A stretch of DNA of 64,000 nucleotides from positions 144,259 through 208,258 of the forward strand of contig JAUIET010000009.1 in the NCBI GenBank assembly GCA_030429735.1, in the 5' to 3' direction. Made by a program: the position numbers and the translations under genes. Under the pieces are notes generated by a model. That model ran no database searches and was not told the origin of the DNA. It saw only the letters and a list, made by a program, of their open reading frames with translations. This stretch comes from Gammaproteobacteria bacterium. GTDB taxonomy: Bacteria; Pseudomonadota; Gammaproteobacteria; Pseudomonadales; JAUIET01. Below are positions 48,601 to 57,400 of this stretch, one piece after another. Positions within the stretch are counted from its first letter, which is position 1. Each line of letters opens with the position of its first letter.

Positions 48601-48739
48601 CCGCAAAGCCGCTGATCATAAGGACTTCGAGCAAAACGACCTGTCAAACACTGAGAACGCGCGTCTCAGTCGAAATAACGGCGCGTCGTATCGTAGTGCT
48701 AATACACCTTCTTTAGTCGCTGAAGCCGCCCAGGTCTAG
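45686..48739 (+). CDS. CHC2 zinc-finger/Toprim primase with C-terminal ATPase
   Basis: About 1,017 residues. A DnaG-like CHC2 zinc finger lies at the N-terminus (CPFHSDDTPSL...YHCFGCEAAGS). A Toprim domain follows (EEVILCESLIDALTF and VLIAYDRDDSGDKAA). The C-terminal half has a P-loop ATPase with Walker A SSSAAGKSALMES (~residue 582) and ILAIAEEEGA, then a winged-helix-like region and a basic tail. A replication protein of a mobile element, comparable in role to primase-helicases of satellite phages (inference). The GTG at 45686 with GAGGAG is preferred over the upstream TTG at 45662. A 36-base REP-like insert lies at 45973-46008. Confidence 0.85.
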   Translation: MARIPNDELDRIKRQVSLLELVQGQGHEVVRQGKDYVIACPFHSDDTPSLIISPKSNLYHCFGCEAAGSVIDWVMQTQGVSFRHAVEVLRDDPSLLTQSARGSRGAGSAAKGTAVIRHPTTPKLDAPVSSDADDQAVLQQVIDYYHETLLGNADALAYLDKRGLNDAELIETFRLGYANRTLGLRLPQKSRKAGADIRGQLRRIGVYRDTGREHFNGSLVIPVLDTDGAVREVYGRKLGERLRKGTPKHTYLPGPHEGVFNIAGLAGAEEVILCESLIDALTFWRWGFRRVTSAYGVNGVTEELLRCLVDDGVKRVLIAYDRDDSGDKAAAKLAKTLNQHKIDAYRILFPKGMDANEYACQMSPPQKSLALVIRQAEPMGKVVHTIASSLAAEIATSEIDTQATPAPKPATAIPVDIKADGIYITLGDRVYRVKGFDQSALRDTLKITLMVTSQNPASQGEAFHLDTLDLYSSKQRQVFINQASVECGVTPEVVKTDLGKVLLQLETLQQIDSDENAVETTVLTDAERGEALALLTSPDLLDRILSDFSLAGVVGEETNKLAGYLACVSRQLERPLAVVIQSSSAAGKSALMESILALMPEEDRVQYSAMTGQSLFYMGETNLKHKILAIAEEEGAHNASYALKLLQSEGEVTIASTGKDEDSGDLVTKEYKVEGPVMLFLTTTAIDIDEELLNRCLVLTVNESREQTQAIHRAQRQRRTLDGLHSKLEKDRVVRLHQNAQRLLKPLAVINPYADQLTFLDDKTRTRRDHEKYLTLIDSITLLHQYQRNINTVEGPSGEPESAIEYIEVTLEDITTANRLAHEILGRTLDELPPQTRKLLSHIQSMVQAGCQAQGMEQKDYRFSRKDIRAATHWSDGQLKIHCKRLEELEYLLVHRGSRGHSLDYELLYDGAPADNADTASRLMGLIDIDSLYDAETSGVKRQKSEKKQQKTAPSRGQVRPKSGGRQGRENGRKAADHKDFEQNDLSNTENARLSRNNGASYRSANTPSLVAEAAQV
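45973..46008 (+). repeat. 36-bp in-frame insert in the primase gene, REP-like
   Basis: Against the diverged primase of unit 3, which reads CTTTTAGCCGCCAAGGG, this copy has 36 extra bases (12 codons, adding residues like TQSARGSRGAGS). The insert shares CAAAGC-CTCGCG-CTCGCGGGGC-GGCTCAGC with the non-coding repeat near 51281. Confidence 0.6.
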
Positions 48740-48745
48740 CGGGCC

Positions 48746-49804
48746 ATGCCGTACCGCAAGGACCGCCCGAGGCGGGGCGTGTACAAGAAAACGCGCCCCT
48801 CAAAAAAAGCGCTGGCGCCGACACCCAAAGCCACACCGCCGATCGATCACAACGGCTTGTATCCGTACTTGTTGCGGTTCAGCGAATGGGCCGCGATGAG
48901 CGGGAATAGCCCAACCACCGTGAAAAGCCGTGAGCAGGTGCTCAGGCGCTTTATTGCCTGGTGCGATGAGCGCGGCCTTGACGACCCGAACACCATCACA
49001 CGGCCCATGCTGGAGCGCTACCAGGCGTATCTGTACCATTACCGCAAGGCGAATGGGGACCCCTTAAGTCCGGGCTCTCAGCACGCCTTGCTGGCCCCTG
49101 TGAAAGCGTTCTTCAAATGGCTGGTGCAGCAGAACTACCTGCTACATAACCCGGCGTCTGAGCTGGTGCTGCCCAAACAGATTCGCGGCCTACCACCGGC
49201 CATACTGACGGTGGAGGAAGTGGATCAGCTGATCCATCTGCCCGACACCGACACCCCATACGGCATTCGAGACCGGGCCATTCTGGAAACGCTGTACAGC
49301 ACGGGCATTCGCCGTATGGAGCTGGTCAACCTGAGCGTGTACGACATCGACGCAGCCCGAAAGACCTTGTTGGTGCGACAGGGCAAGGGCCGTAAAGATC
49401 GCCTGTTGCCACTGGGCGAGCGTGCCTTGCACTGGATTGACCGCTACCGGCAGGACGCCCGACCCAGGCTGTTGACCCACGAAGACGACCGCACGCTGTT
49501 TCTGACCGACTACGGGGAACCCTGGCACAAAAACCGTTTGTCGGACCTGGTGCGCAAATACCTGCACCACGCGCAAATCGACAAGCCGGGCGCCTGTCAC
49601 CTGTTCCGCCACGCAATGGCGACCCACATGCTGGAGAACGGGGCGGATATCCGCTATATCCAGCAAATGCTGGGGCATTCGGACCTGTCGACGACGCAGA
49701 TTTACACGCAGGTGAGCATTCAAAAACTGAGAGACATTCATGCGGCAACGCATCCGGCGCGGTTGGAAAAGGCCACTGAAACCGATCAGCTGACGGCTAA
49801 ATGA
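48746..49804 (+). CDS. XerC/D-like tyrosine recombinase (integrase)
   Basis: A 352-residue recombinase. It has an N-terminal SAM-like core-binding domain (~residues 35-135) and a catalytic domain with Arg in LYSTGIRRMELVNL, Lys in RQGKGRKDRLLPL, His-x-x-Arg in HLFRHAMATHML, His in MLGHSDLSTTQIY and the nucleophile Tyr in the same block. A basic N-terminal extension precedes it. It begins 6 bases after the primase stop, so the two are one operon. Likely catalyses integration/excision at TTATAACTATTA (inference). Confidence 0.9.
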   Translation: MPYRKDRPRRGVYKKTRPSKKALAPTPKATPPIDHNGLYPYLLRFSEWAAMSGNSPTTVKSREQVLRRFIAWCDERGLDDPNTITRPMLERYQAYLYHYRKANGDPLSPGSQHALLAPVKAFFKWLVQQNYLLHNPASELVLPKQIRGLPPAILTVEEVDQLIHLPDTDTPYGIRDRAILETLYSTGIRRMELVNLSVYDIDAARKTLLVRQGKGRKDRLLPLGERALHWIDRYRQDARPRLLTHEDDRTLFLTDYGEPWHKNRLSDLVRKYLHHAQIDKPGACHLFRHAMATHMLENGADIRYIQQMLGHSDLSTTQIYTQVSIQKLRDIHAATHPARLEKATETDQLTAK

Positions 49805-49817
49805 GAGGAAACTTGAT

Positions 49818-50042
49818 ATGCTTAGTGGGAACGCCTCTGAGGGACTTGCCATGCAAACGGCAATGGATATTAAACAAGCCGCGCATCAGTTGATTGACCA
49901 GTTGCCGACCGATGCCACCTGGGATGATGTGGTGTATCGACTGGTGGAACGCCGAGAAATCGAAATGGGGTTGGCTGACAGCGAGGCTGGTCGTACTACG
50001 CCGGTGGAAGATGTGATGAAGGACTTTGGCCTTGAGCCATGA
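49818..50042 (+). CDS. antitoxin of a RelE/ParE-type module
   Basis: A 74-residue acidic protein with a short helical N-terminus (MDIKQAAHQLIDQLPTDATW) and a conserved-looking RREIEMGLADSEAGRTTPVE, typical of antitoxins paired with ParE/RelE toxins. GAGAGGAAAC supports the ATG at 49818; a later ATG at 49851 is possible. It overlaps the toxin as ATGA. Confidence 0.8.
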   Translation: MLSGNASEGLAMQTAMDIKQAAHQLIDQLPTDATWDDVVYRLVERREIEMGLADSEAGRTTPVEDVMKDFGLEP

Positions 50043-50335
50043 AGGTGCATTGGACAGATCGTGCCAAAGCTCGGCTGCACGACATCCACGACCACATCGC
50101 GAAAGAGAACCCCAAAGCCGCCAGACAAGTCGTTGAGAAAATCCTGCGTCGTTCCTGGGAATTGGGTGAGCTACCTGACATCGGGCATGAGGTGGAGGGT
50201 TACGAAAACACCGAATTACAAGAAGCTTTAGTCCGCCCGTACCGTCTGATCTATCTTAAGAAGGCCACTCAGGTCGATGTGATCACTGTGCTGCATTACC
50301 GGCAGCTGTTGCCGGGTGACTTACAGGTATCCTGA
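50039..50335 (+). CDS. RelE/ParE family toxin
   Basis: A 98-residue basic toxin with the ParE/RelE pattern: VHWTDRAKARLHDIHDHIAK, AARQVVEKILRR, LPDIGHEVEG, VRPYRLIYLKK and a final VLHYRQLL. It could act as a mRNA interferase or gyrase poison; the sequence does not decide. With its antitoxin it would stabilise the element (addiction). Confidence 0.85.
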   Translation: MKVHWTDRAKARLHDIHDHIAKENPKAARQVVEKILRRSWELGELPDIGHEVEGYENTELQEALVRPYRLIYLKKATQVDVITVLHYRQLLPGDLQVS

Positions 50336-50381
50336 GTTCTTATCGAGTCTTGTGCCATCGGACGGTGTGAGCGTCTGTCAT

Positions 50382-50408
50382 CTTTATTGCAAAAAGACCG
50401 CAATAAAG
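50382..50408 (+). repeat. 9-base perfect inverted repeat after the toxin-antitoxin pair
   Basis: CTTTATTGC / GCAATAAAG with a 9-base loop AAAAAGACC. No T-run follows, so it is not a clear terminator of the toxin-antitoxin operon. Confidence 0.7.
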
Positions 50409-50747
50409 CCGCCAGCCGCAGATCGCACTCCGTTATAAGCTGAGCAGTAATCTGGACGTGCAACCCGTTCGTTCACAGGCAAAGAAGGAAGTCGGTTGTC
50501 GCCCCTGAACGGGGCTTAACCTCCGCTTCGCCTCTCCCGCTCCTCCCCCGCCCACCAATGCGCCTGCCCTTCGGAGGGTAGGGCGCAGTGAACCGACACC
50601 AAAGCATTCTAAACACCGCCCGTGCCACACCCGTTAAGCGCATTGGCGTTCGGGAGTCGTAGCTCCGGCCGCGTAGGACAGGGCCGCTAAGGGCCGCACT
50701 GTGCATTAAATCCAAAGCAGGCCGCGCACCTCTCAAAACATCCTTCA

Positions 50748-50792
50748 TTTAGCCGCTACGCGGCTGTGGCGCCTGCCGGCGCCGCCGCTAAA
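50748..50792 (+). repeat. 45-bp cloverleaf palindrome
   Basis: Outer arms TTTAGC (50748-50753) and GCTAAA (50787-50792) enclose two perfect hairpins: AGCCGC-TAC-GCGGCT (50751-50765) and GGCGCC-TGCC-GGCGCC (50768-50783). A related sequence occurs near 51310-51356. Confidence 0.75.
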
Positions 50793-50882
50793 GGAGTGGT
50801 GCAGCACTTTGTCGGCAATACCGCGATGGCGGGAAGAGCGTGTCTGCTGTGTGCCATTAGAGGGTAGCACCGTGCTCGGTCA

Positions 50883-50925
50883 GTCAAGGCCAGGCCACGC
50901 AAGCGTGGTGCTACGCAGCCTTGAC
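50883..50925 (+). repeat. nested inverted repeat
   Basis: Outer 8-base arms GTCAAGGC (50883-50890) and GCCTTGAC (50918-50925) enclose an inner hairpin CCACGC-AA-GCGTGG (50895-50908). It ends ~60 bases before the small unknown gene. Confidence 0.75.
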
Positions 50926-50983
50926 AGCCCTGCGCGCGATGCAGGCGGGAAATGGCAAACAACAGCCACTTCGGAGAACCGAT

Positions 50984-51253
50984 ATGAACAGAGCCATGGA
51001 TAAAACCGTCACCATCCGTATTAACGTACACACTGAGGTGTTGAACGAACTGGAGTACCTGGTGGAACTGCACCAGCAACATGGTGCACCGGCACGAATG
51101 GAAACCATAGAATCGTTGGTGAACTATGTACTGGCGAGTATCGCGGATGGCTCACGTCGGCCAGGGTCGTGGGAGCGCCAATTGCTGGAGAGTCTGGGGC
51201 TGGTCGCCGACTGTGCGGCGCATCACCGCTATAGAGACCGGTACGGCCCGTGA
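50984..51253 (+). CDS. small unknown protein of the element
   Basis: An 89-residue protein. Its N-terminus reads MDKTVTIRINVHTEVLNELEYL, a short beta strand followed by helices, similar to ribbon-helix-helix proteins, with LVNYVLASIADG and RRPGSWERQLLESLG further on. The ATG at 50984 has GGAG at 8 bases; an earlier in-frame start at 50921 lacks one and lies in the hairpin. It may be a DNA-binding accessory (excisionase or copy control), which is a guess. Confidence 0.6.
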   Translation: MNRAMDKTVTIRINVHTEVLNELEYLVELHQQHGAPARMETIESLVNYVLASIADGSRRPGSWERQLLESLGLVADCAAHHRYRDRYGP

Positions 51254-51522
51254 GTCGAGTCTCGAATACTCTCTTTTTACCCAAAGCACTCGCGTTGCTC
51301 GCGGGGCAGGCTCAGCCGCTGACGCGGACAACGCGCCTGGCGGCGCGGCGGCTAAAGGGAAAGGCATTGTTACTTCGTTAGCTGGTTCGCCGAATCAAAA
51401 AGTGCGTCTGGGGATTTTTTACGGTAAGCTGGTTTTGCCTTAAGCGCATTTGTTCTTTAACAGCCTGATTCCTCTAGGAAAAAACCCCACTTCCGGCTAC
51501 GACGCCCGTCGGGCCGATCAGT
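51254..51522. other. right-end non-coding region of unit 1 with REP-like repeat
   Basis: Contains ACCCAAAGCACTCGCG-TTG-CTCGCGGGGCAGGCTCAGCC (from 51279), resembling the 36-base insert in the primase. It runs into CAGCCGCTGACGCGG...GCGGCGGCTAAAGG (to ~51360), a relative of the 50748 cloverleaf. Towards the border lie GACGCCCGTC and GGGCCGATCAG, then the att core. Confidence 0.55.
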
Positions 51523-51534
51523 TTATAACTATTA
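51523..51534. repeat. putative att core between units 1 and 2
   Basis: TTATAACTATTA preceded by the element right end (GGGCCGATCAG) and followed by CCGCACTTACGAG of the RHS core. This right-end/left-end junction is the same as would form in an excised circle. Confidence 0.7.
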
Positions 51535-53248
51535 CCGCACTTACGAGCCCGAAACGGGGAGATACACGCAATCTGATCCCATTGGGCTCGCGGGTGGACT
51601 GAACACTTACGCGTACGTTACCAATAACCCGCTGCAACTGACGGACATTCTTGGATTAGCGCCGGACGCGAATGGAGCAGGACCGGAGCCTAGTACCCCT
51701 GAGGCCGAGGACGAGTACAAACAAAACCTGACGCAGGTCATTGATCGGGCGATTAGCCAACTCGGCGAGGGCGAGGTCGCTGCAGCGGCTGAAAGAGTTC
51801 TCAACGACCTTAAAACTGGAATCGCGATTGTTGTTGGCATAGCCGCAGGAGCCGGAGCAATTGCTGCGGGTGCGGTTGCTGTAGGCGCAGTATCAGCCCC
51901 CGTAGCTCTGGCGGCGCTAGCGAGTGCCGCAGCAACCGTCGGGGTTGCAGCTCTCTGGTATACAGGGTACGAAGGCGTCAAACTCATCTACGAGCTCATC
52001 ACGCTAGCCTTCGAAGTTGGCGCCGTCAGCCGCTGTGATCCAGACGCGGACACCCGGCTAAACAAAATTGGTGATCGACTTGCACAACTGACTCTAAAAG
52101 CTGGAGAAACCACGCTATTGGCCGTAGCTGGCTTTGGTATTGGGAAGATCGCATCGAAGATCGGGAATGTCTTTAAGCGATTCAAGAAGCCAAACGCCTG
52201 TTCGTTCGCGGGTGACACATTGGTGCTCACCAGCACGGGCTTCGTTGCCATTCGTGAGATCGAAGCGGGTAACGATGAAGTCTGGGCCAGGGATGAGCAG
52301 ACCGGGGAGATGGGCTGGCAGCCAGTGCTGGCTCAATACTCCAATCCCTACGATAAGACTGTATCGGTTACAACACGATCGAGCGATGGTACTGAGCAAA
52401 CGATTGTCTCGAATGCGATCCATCCGTACTTCGCCAAAATACCAGAGAACGCAACGGTGGTTGCGTCATCTGAAGGGCATGTCTACGCAGGAGGTGTCGA
52501 GAGCGGCCACTGGGTAGATGCGGCGAACCTACAACCGGGGTTTGAGCTGCTGAGCAGTGACGAATCATGGCAGACAGTAGTATCGGTTGATGTTCAGCAA
52601 AAGCCGCTCAATGCATTCAACCTGACCGTTCAGGATTACAGCACGTATTTTGTTGCAGCCAATGACGAAGCCGACGCGGTATGGGTGCATAACAACTGTT
52701 TTGATGAGTTGCCAGATGGCTATAACCCCACTGGCAAAAGGAATGATTTTGGCCAAGAAACGTTTGAAGCACCCAACGGCGAGATACTTTATAAAGCTTA
52801 CGATCCTGTCCTGAAAAAGGATCGTTTTTATGATCCGAAAGTGTACCCTCCGGGCAACGGAATCTGGAGATCTGACTTCTATGATAAAGATGGGAACCCG
52901 ATTAAGTGGAGGAATCCTATTACAAACAAAGTCGAGGATATACCCGCAGGTACCAAGTTCCATGCCGATCATATATTGCCAAAGAAGAAGTTAGAAAAGC
53001 TACCTGGTTGGGATGAGTTGTCGCCAGCGCAACGAAAAATACTGCAGAATGATAGAAGTAATTTCCAGCCGCTTGCAGGTTCCCTCAACTGTAGTAAAGG
53101 CTCAAAATGTGGAATTGATGGAACTGACTGGACGCACTACAAGGGCGAAGAGCTTCCAGAAAGCTATAAAAAATGGTTAGTTAAAGAGCAAGAAAAATTG
53201 CAAGCCTATTTCGTGAAGAGGATTCAGGCAATGTTAGACTCTGATTAA
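51524..53248 (+). pseudogene. orphan RHS tip: core end, HINT, HNH toxin (unit 2)
   Basis: Same coding sequence as the end of the TadE-RHS gene from Y1420 on. The frame is open upstream only to 51461 and has no ATG, GTG or TTG before the RHS motif, so the full tip has no start at its head. Internal weak starts exist (52118), which would give a HINT-toxin fragment. It is best seen as a silent tip usable after recombination with the RHS 5' part. Confidence 0.8.
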
Positions 53249-53910
53249 TGAGTCTGTCGATGTTGTTGAATATAAATGCAATGGATATAACGTACCAGCC
53301 TTCCGATGAGTCCCTAGAGTCGTCTTTAATCTCAGCCGTTGAGAGAGGGGATGGCAAGCGTGTCGAACAGCTTATTGAAAATGGTGCAATTATTGATTGC
53401 CAGTCAAAGCACTGGACTAACAGTTCTGCATTACATATTGCTGTCGATAAGATGCACTTGAGCATAGTCTCACTCCTATTGTCCCTCGGCGCCAATACAG
53501 AGGTTGTGGATTCAAATGGTCTTACTCCCCTAATGTTGGCTTGTGCAACTGAAAATGATGATGGGCTGGCTATTGCTGAATTGTTGATCGAAAAAGGGGC
53601 TGATCCAAACTACGTTAGGGAGTCAGATGAGATGACAGCTCTGAAATTTGCAGCGAGGCGTGGAAGTGAGAATCTGGTAAAGCGTTTATGCGCCCTTAGT
53701 GATGATATTGATGGGCCTGTAGGTACAAAGCAAACTGCACTGATGTTGGCTGCACGCTATAACAACGTACGCGTTATAAAAGTATTGTTAGATTGCGGTG
53801 CTGACCCGAATAAAGAATGCGGTTTAAAGTGGGCCAAGGGCAAAACTGCGCTGTGGTTAGCGCAAGAAGAAGGTAGCAAAAATGCGGTTAAGTACCTGTC
53901 AAACTTGTAG
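53248..53910 (+). CDS. ankyrin-repeat immunity protein, second copy
   Basis: Identical translation to the gene at 44501. Unlike the orphan toxin, this gene has its own start, so it may still be expressed and protect the cell. Confidence 0.72.
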   Translation: MSLSMLLNINAMDITYQPSDESLESSLISAVERGDGKRVEQLIENGAIIDCQSKHWTNSSALHIAVDKMHLSIVSLLLSLGANTEVVDSNGLTPLMLACATENDDGLAIAELLIEKGADPNYVRESDEMTALKFAARRGSENLVKRLCALSDDIDGPVGTKQTALMLAARYNNVRVIKVLLDCGADPNKECGLKWAKGKTALWLAQEEGSKNAVKYLSNL

Positions 53911-53939
53911 CACTGTAAGTTGTTTCAGTTCTTTGGATG

Positions 53940-54335
53940 CTACTTAGCCGCCTTCCGCATTACCTTATTGACCTGCGATTTCCGTACAAAACTGTCGATG
54001 ACCAGCACCAGGGCTTGCTGATCTTCATCGGATAATTCATCTACTTGGTGGTAGAGGCTCATCAACTCATGGTTGTGAATCTTAGGTTCGCTAAGTGAGT
54101 CGGTGCGCCCAGCCAGCTCGTCTAGGCTGACCTGCAAAATGTCGGCGATCTTCATTACGGTATCCAGCTGTGGGGTGGCGGTACCCCGCTCCCAGCGGTT
54201 GTACACCCTTGGATCAACCCCCAATAACTCAGCAAGCCGCGCTTGCGTAATGTTGCGCGCTGACCTGAGCAATTTAAGCCGCTCTGAAAACCCTGACATA
54301 TCGACCCACCGTATCCAGTCTTGGTGAGCACTCAT
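53940..54335 (-). CDS. XRE-family regulator, second copy
   Basis: Identical translation to the regulator at 45193, with the same GGAGG-preceded start. Two copies double the repressor dose for both primase operons if it acts as assumed. Confidence 0.83.
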   Translation of the reverse strand: MSAHQDWIRWVDMSGFSERLKLLRSARNITQARLAELLGVDPRVYNRWERGTATPQLDTVMKIADILQVSLDELAGRTDSLSEPKIHNHELMSLYHQVDELSDEDQQALVLVIDSFVRKSQVNKVMRKAAK

Positions 54336-54432
54336 TTTATGGCCTCCATTTTTAAGTCTTGCTTGAAATCTACTATATAGTTTATATTTAAATAAATCTA
54401 TATGTCTATTGACCGATTCTGAGGAGATCACC
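54336..54432. promoter_or_regulatory. divergent promoter/operator region, unit 2
   Basis: Same A/T-rich 97-base gap as in unit 1, with the CTATATAG-type dyads and the GAGGAG site before the primase GTG. Confidence 0.5.
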
Positions 54433-57400
54433 GTGGCCAGAATACCCAACGACGAACTGGACCGCATCAAACGCCAGGTGTCCTTGCTGGAACTGGTGCA
54501 AGGCCAGGGCCACGAGGTGGTGCGCCAGGGTAAGGACTACGTGATTGCCTGCCCGTTCCATAGTGACGACACGCCGAGTTTGATCATCAGCCCGAAAAGC
54601 AATCTGTACCACTGCTTTGGCTGCGAGGCGGCCGGTTCTGTGATTGACTGGGTGATGCAGACCCAGGGCGTGAGTTTTAGGCACGCGGTTGAGGTGCTGC
54701 GCGATGATCCTTCCCTTTTGACTCAAAGCGCTCGCGGTTCTCGCGGGGCCGGCTCAGCTGCCAAAGGGACTGCGGTAATCCGGCACCCGACGACGCCCAA
54801 GCTGGATGCGCCGGTGTCGAGTGATGCGGACGATCAAGCCGTACTGCAACAGGTGATTGATTATTATCACGAGACGTTGCTGGGCAATGCCGATGCCCTG
54901 GCGTATCTGGACAAGCGTGGCTTGAATGATGCTGAGCTGATCGAGACGTTCAGGCTGGGTTATGCCAACCGGACTTTAGGTTTGAGGTTGCCACAAAAAA
55001 GCCGCAAGGCGGGTGCGGACATCCGTGGGCAGTTGCGGCGTATTGGGGTGTACCGCGACACGGGGCGGGAGCATTTTAACGGTTCGTTGGTGATACCGGT
55101 GCTGGATACCGATGGAGCAGTTCGCGAAGTATACGGACGCAAGCTGGGTGAGCGGTTGCGCAAAGGGACGCCAAAACACACGTATCTGCCGGGGCCGCAC
55201 GAAGGAGTATTCAATATCGCCGGGCTTGCGGGTGCCGAGGAAGTGATTCTGTGCGAATCGCTGATTGATGCGTTGACGTTCTGGCGTTGGGGCTTTCGGC
55301 GGGTGACGAGTGCGTACGGGGTGAATGGCGTTACTGAGGAGCTGTTGCGGTGCCTGGTGGACGATGGGGTTAAGCGGGTGTTGATTGCGTATGACCGCGA
55401 TGACTCGGGCGACAAAGCGGCGGCCAAGCTGGCGAAAACCTTAAACCAGCACAAGATCGATGCGTATCGCATTCTGTTCCCGAAAGGCATGGATGCGAAT
55501 GAATATGCCTGCCAGATGTCACCGCCACAGAAAAGCCTGGCTCTGGTGATCCGCCAAGCGGAACCGATGGGCAAGGTGGTCCACACAATCGCTTCTTCTT
55601 TAGCCGCTGAAATCGCCACCAGCGAGATTGATACCCAGGCCACACCAGCCCCGAAACCCGCCACAGCGATTCCCGTTGATATCAAAGCCGATGGGATTTA
55701 CATCACGCTGGGCGATCGGGTGTACCGGGTGAAAGGCTTTGATCAGAGCGCCCTTCGCGACACCTTGAAAATCACGCTCATGGTGACGAGCCAGAACCCG
55801 GCAAGCCAAGGCGAGGCCTTTCACCTGGACACGCTGGATTTATACAGCAGCAAGCAACGCCAGGTGTTTATCAACCAGGCGAGTGTGGAGTGTGGTGTGA
55901 CGCCGGAGGTGGTCAAGACGGACTTGGGCAAGGTGTTGCTGCAGTTGGAGACATTGCAGCAGATAGATTCTGACGAAAATGCTGTGGAGACGACAGTGCT
56001 AACCGATGCCGAGCGCGGCGAGGCTTTAGCCTTGCTCACATCGCCTGACTTGCTGGACCGCATTCTGTCGGACTTTAGCCTGGCCGGTGTTGTGGGCGAA
56101 GAAACCAACAAGTTGGCAGGCTATTTAGCTTGTGTGTCGCGCCAATTAGAAAGGCCGCTAGCGGTCGTGATTCAGTCGTCGAGTGCGGCGGGGAAGTCGG
56201 CGTTGATGGAGTCGATACTGGCACTGATGCCGGAGGAAGATCGGGTGCAGTACTCGGCGATGACAGGACAGAGTCTGTTTTACATGGGTGAGACGAACCT
56301 GAAACACAAAATACTGGCGATTGCCGAAGAAGAAGGGGCGCATAACGCCAGTTACGCCTTGAAACTGCTGCAGAGCGAGGGGGAAGTGACGATTGCCAGT
56401 ACGGGTAAGGACGAGGACTCCGGCGATCTGGTGACAAAGGAATACAAGGTGGAAGGGCCGGTGATGTTGTTCTTAACCACGACCGCCATCGATATCGACG
56501 AGGAATTGCTGAATCGCTGTTTGGTGTTGACGGTCAATGAAAGCCGCGAACAAACGCAGGCGATTCACCGGGCACAGCGGCAGCGAAGAACACTGGATGG
56601 TCTGCACAGTAAGTTAGAGAAAGACCGCGTTGTGCGGCTGCACCAGAACGCACAGCGCCTGTTAAAACCGCTGGCGGTGATCAACCCCTATGCCGATCAA
56701 CTGACGTTTCTGGACGATAAAACCCGGACCCGGCGTGATCATGAAAAATACCTGACGCTGATCGACAGCATTACCTTGTTGCACCAGTACCAGCGAAACA
56801 TCAACACCGTGGAGGGGCCGAGTGGTGAACCAGAGAGCGCCATTGAGTACATCGAGGTGACGCTGGAGGACATCACCACCGCCAACCGCCTGGCGCACGA
56901 GATCCTTGGCCGCACGCTGGACGAGTTGCCACCGCAAACGCGCAAGTTGCTGTCGCACATCCAGTCGATGGTGCAGGCGGGCTGCCAGGCCCAGGGGATG
57001 GAACAGAAGGATTATCGTTTTAGTCGCAAGGACATCCGTGCGGCCACGCACTGGAGTGATGGGCAACTGAAAATCCACTGCAAGCGCCTGGAGGAGCTGG
57101 AATACCTGCTGGTACACCGTGGCAGCCGGGGGCACAGCCTGGACTATGAGCTGCTCTATGACGGAGCACCTGCCGACAATGCCGATACCGCCAGCCGATT
57201 GATGGGCTTGATCGATATCGACTCACTGTACGATGCGGAAACGTCAGGGGTAAAAAGGCAAAAGTCAGAGAAAAAACAGCAAAAGACAGCCCCAAGTCGG
57301 GGCCAAGTTAGGCCCAAGTCAGGGGGTCGTCAGGGTCGTGAAAACGGCCGCAAAGCCGCTGATCATAAGGACTTCGAGCAAAACGACCTGTCAAACACTG

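Larger units (their letters stand above)
50336..50983. other. structured non-coding region of unit 1 (origin candidate)
   Basis: About 650 bases without a convincing gene and with many dyads: CTTTATTGC/GCAATAAAG (50382-50408), GCCCC/GGGGC (50501-50515), CGCCTGCCCT-TCGG-AGGGTAGGGCG (50561-50585), a cloverleaf (50748-50792) and a two-level hairpin (50883-50925). The element's primase sits in the same unit, so a replication origin or recombinase arm sites are plausible (inference). Confidence 0.5.
42776..51522 (+). mobile_element. unit 1 of a tandem RHS-tip element, 8,747 bp
   Basis: First of two direct repeats; all reading frames in both recur at a constant offset of 8,747 bases with the same translations. 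Content in order: RHS core end, HINT, HNH toxin, ankyrin immunity, XRE regulator (minus strand), primase/ATPase, tyrosine recombinase, antitoxin-toxin pair, structured non-coding DNA, small unknown gene, right end ...GGGCCGATCAG. The left border is in the host RHS gene, so the 5' part of that gene is joined in frame to the tip carried by the element. Recombinase, replication-type primase and flanking direct repeats of the border suggest an integrative element. Confidence 0.8.

Noticed and set aside
49190..49852. 220-codon minus-strand frame opposite the recombinase (also 57937 and 63139)
   Set aside because: Present only because the recombinase is coding; no motif or start signal.
50336..50983. 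Integron attC site or cassette array
   Set aside because: No paired R/L boxes with GTTRRRY, no IntI-type insert in the recombinase, and the repeated unit is far larger than a cassette.
50433..51082. Small minus-strand frames in the non-coding stretch of unit 1
   Set aside because: They overlap each other and the palindromes, lack ribosome-binding sites and have no recognisable motif.
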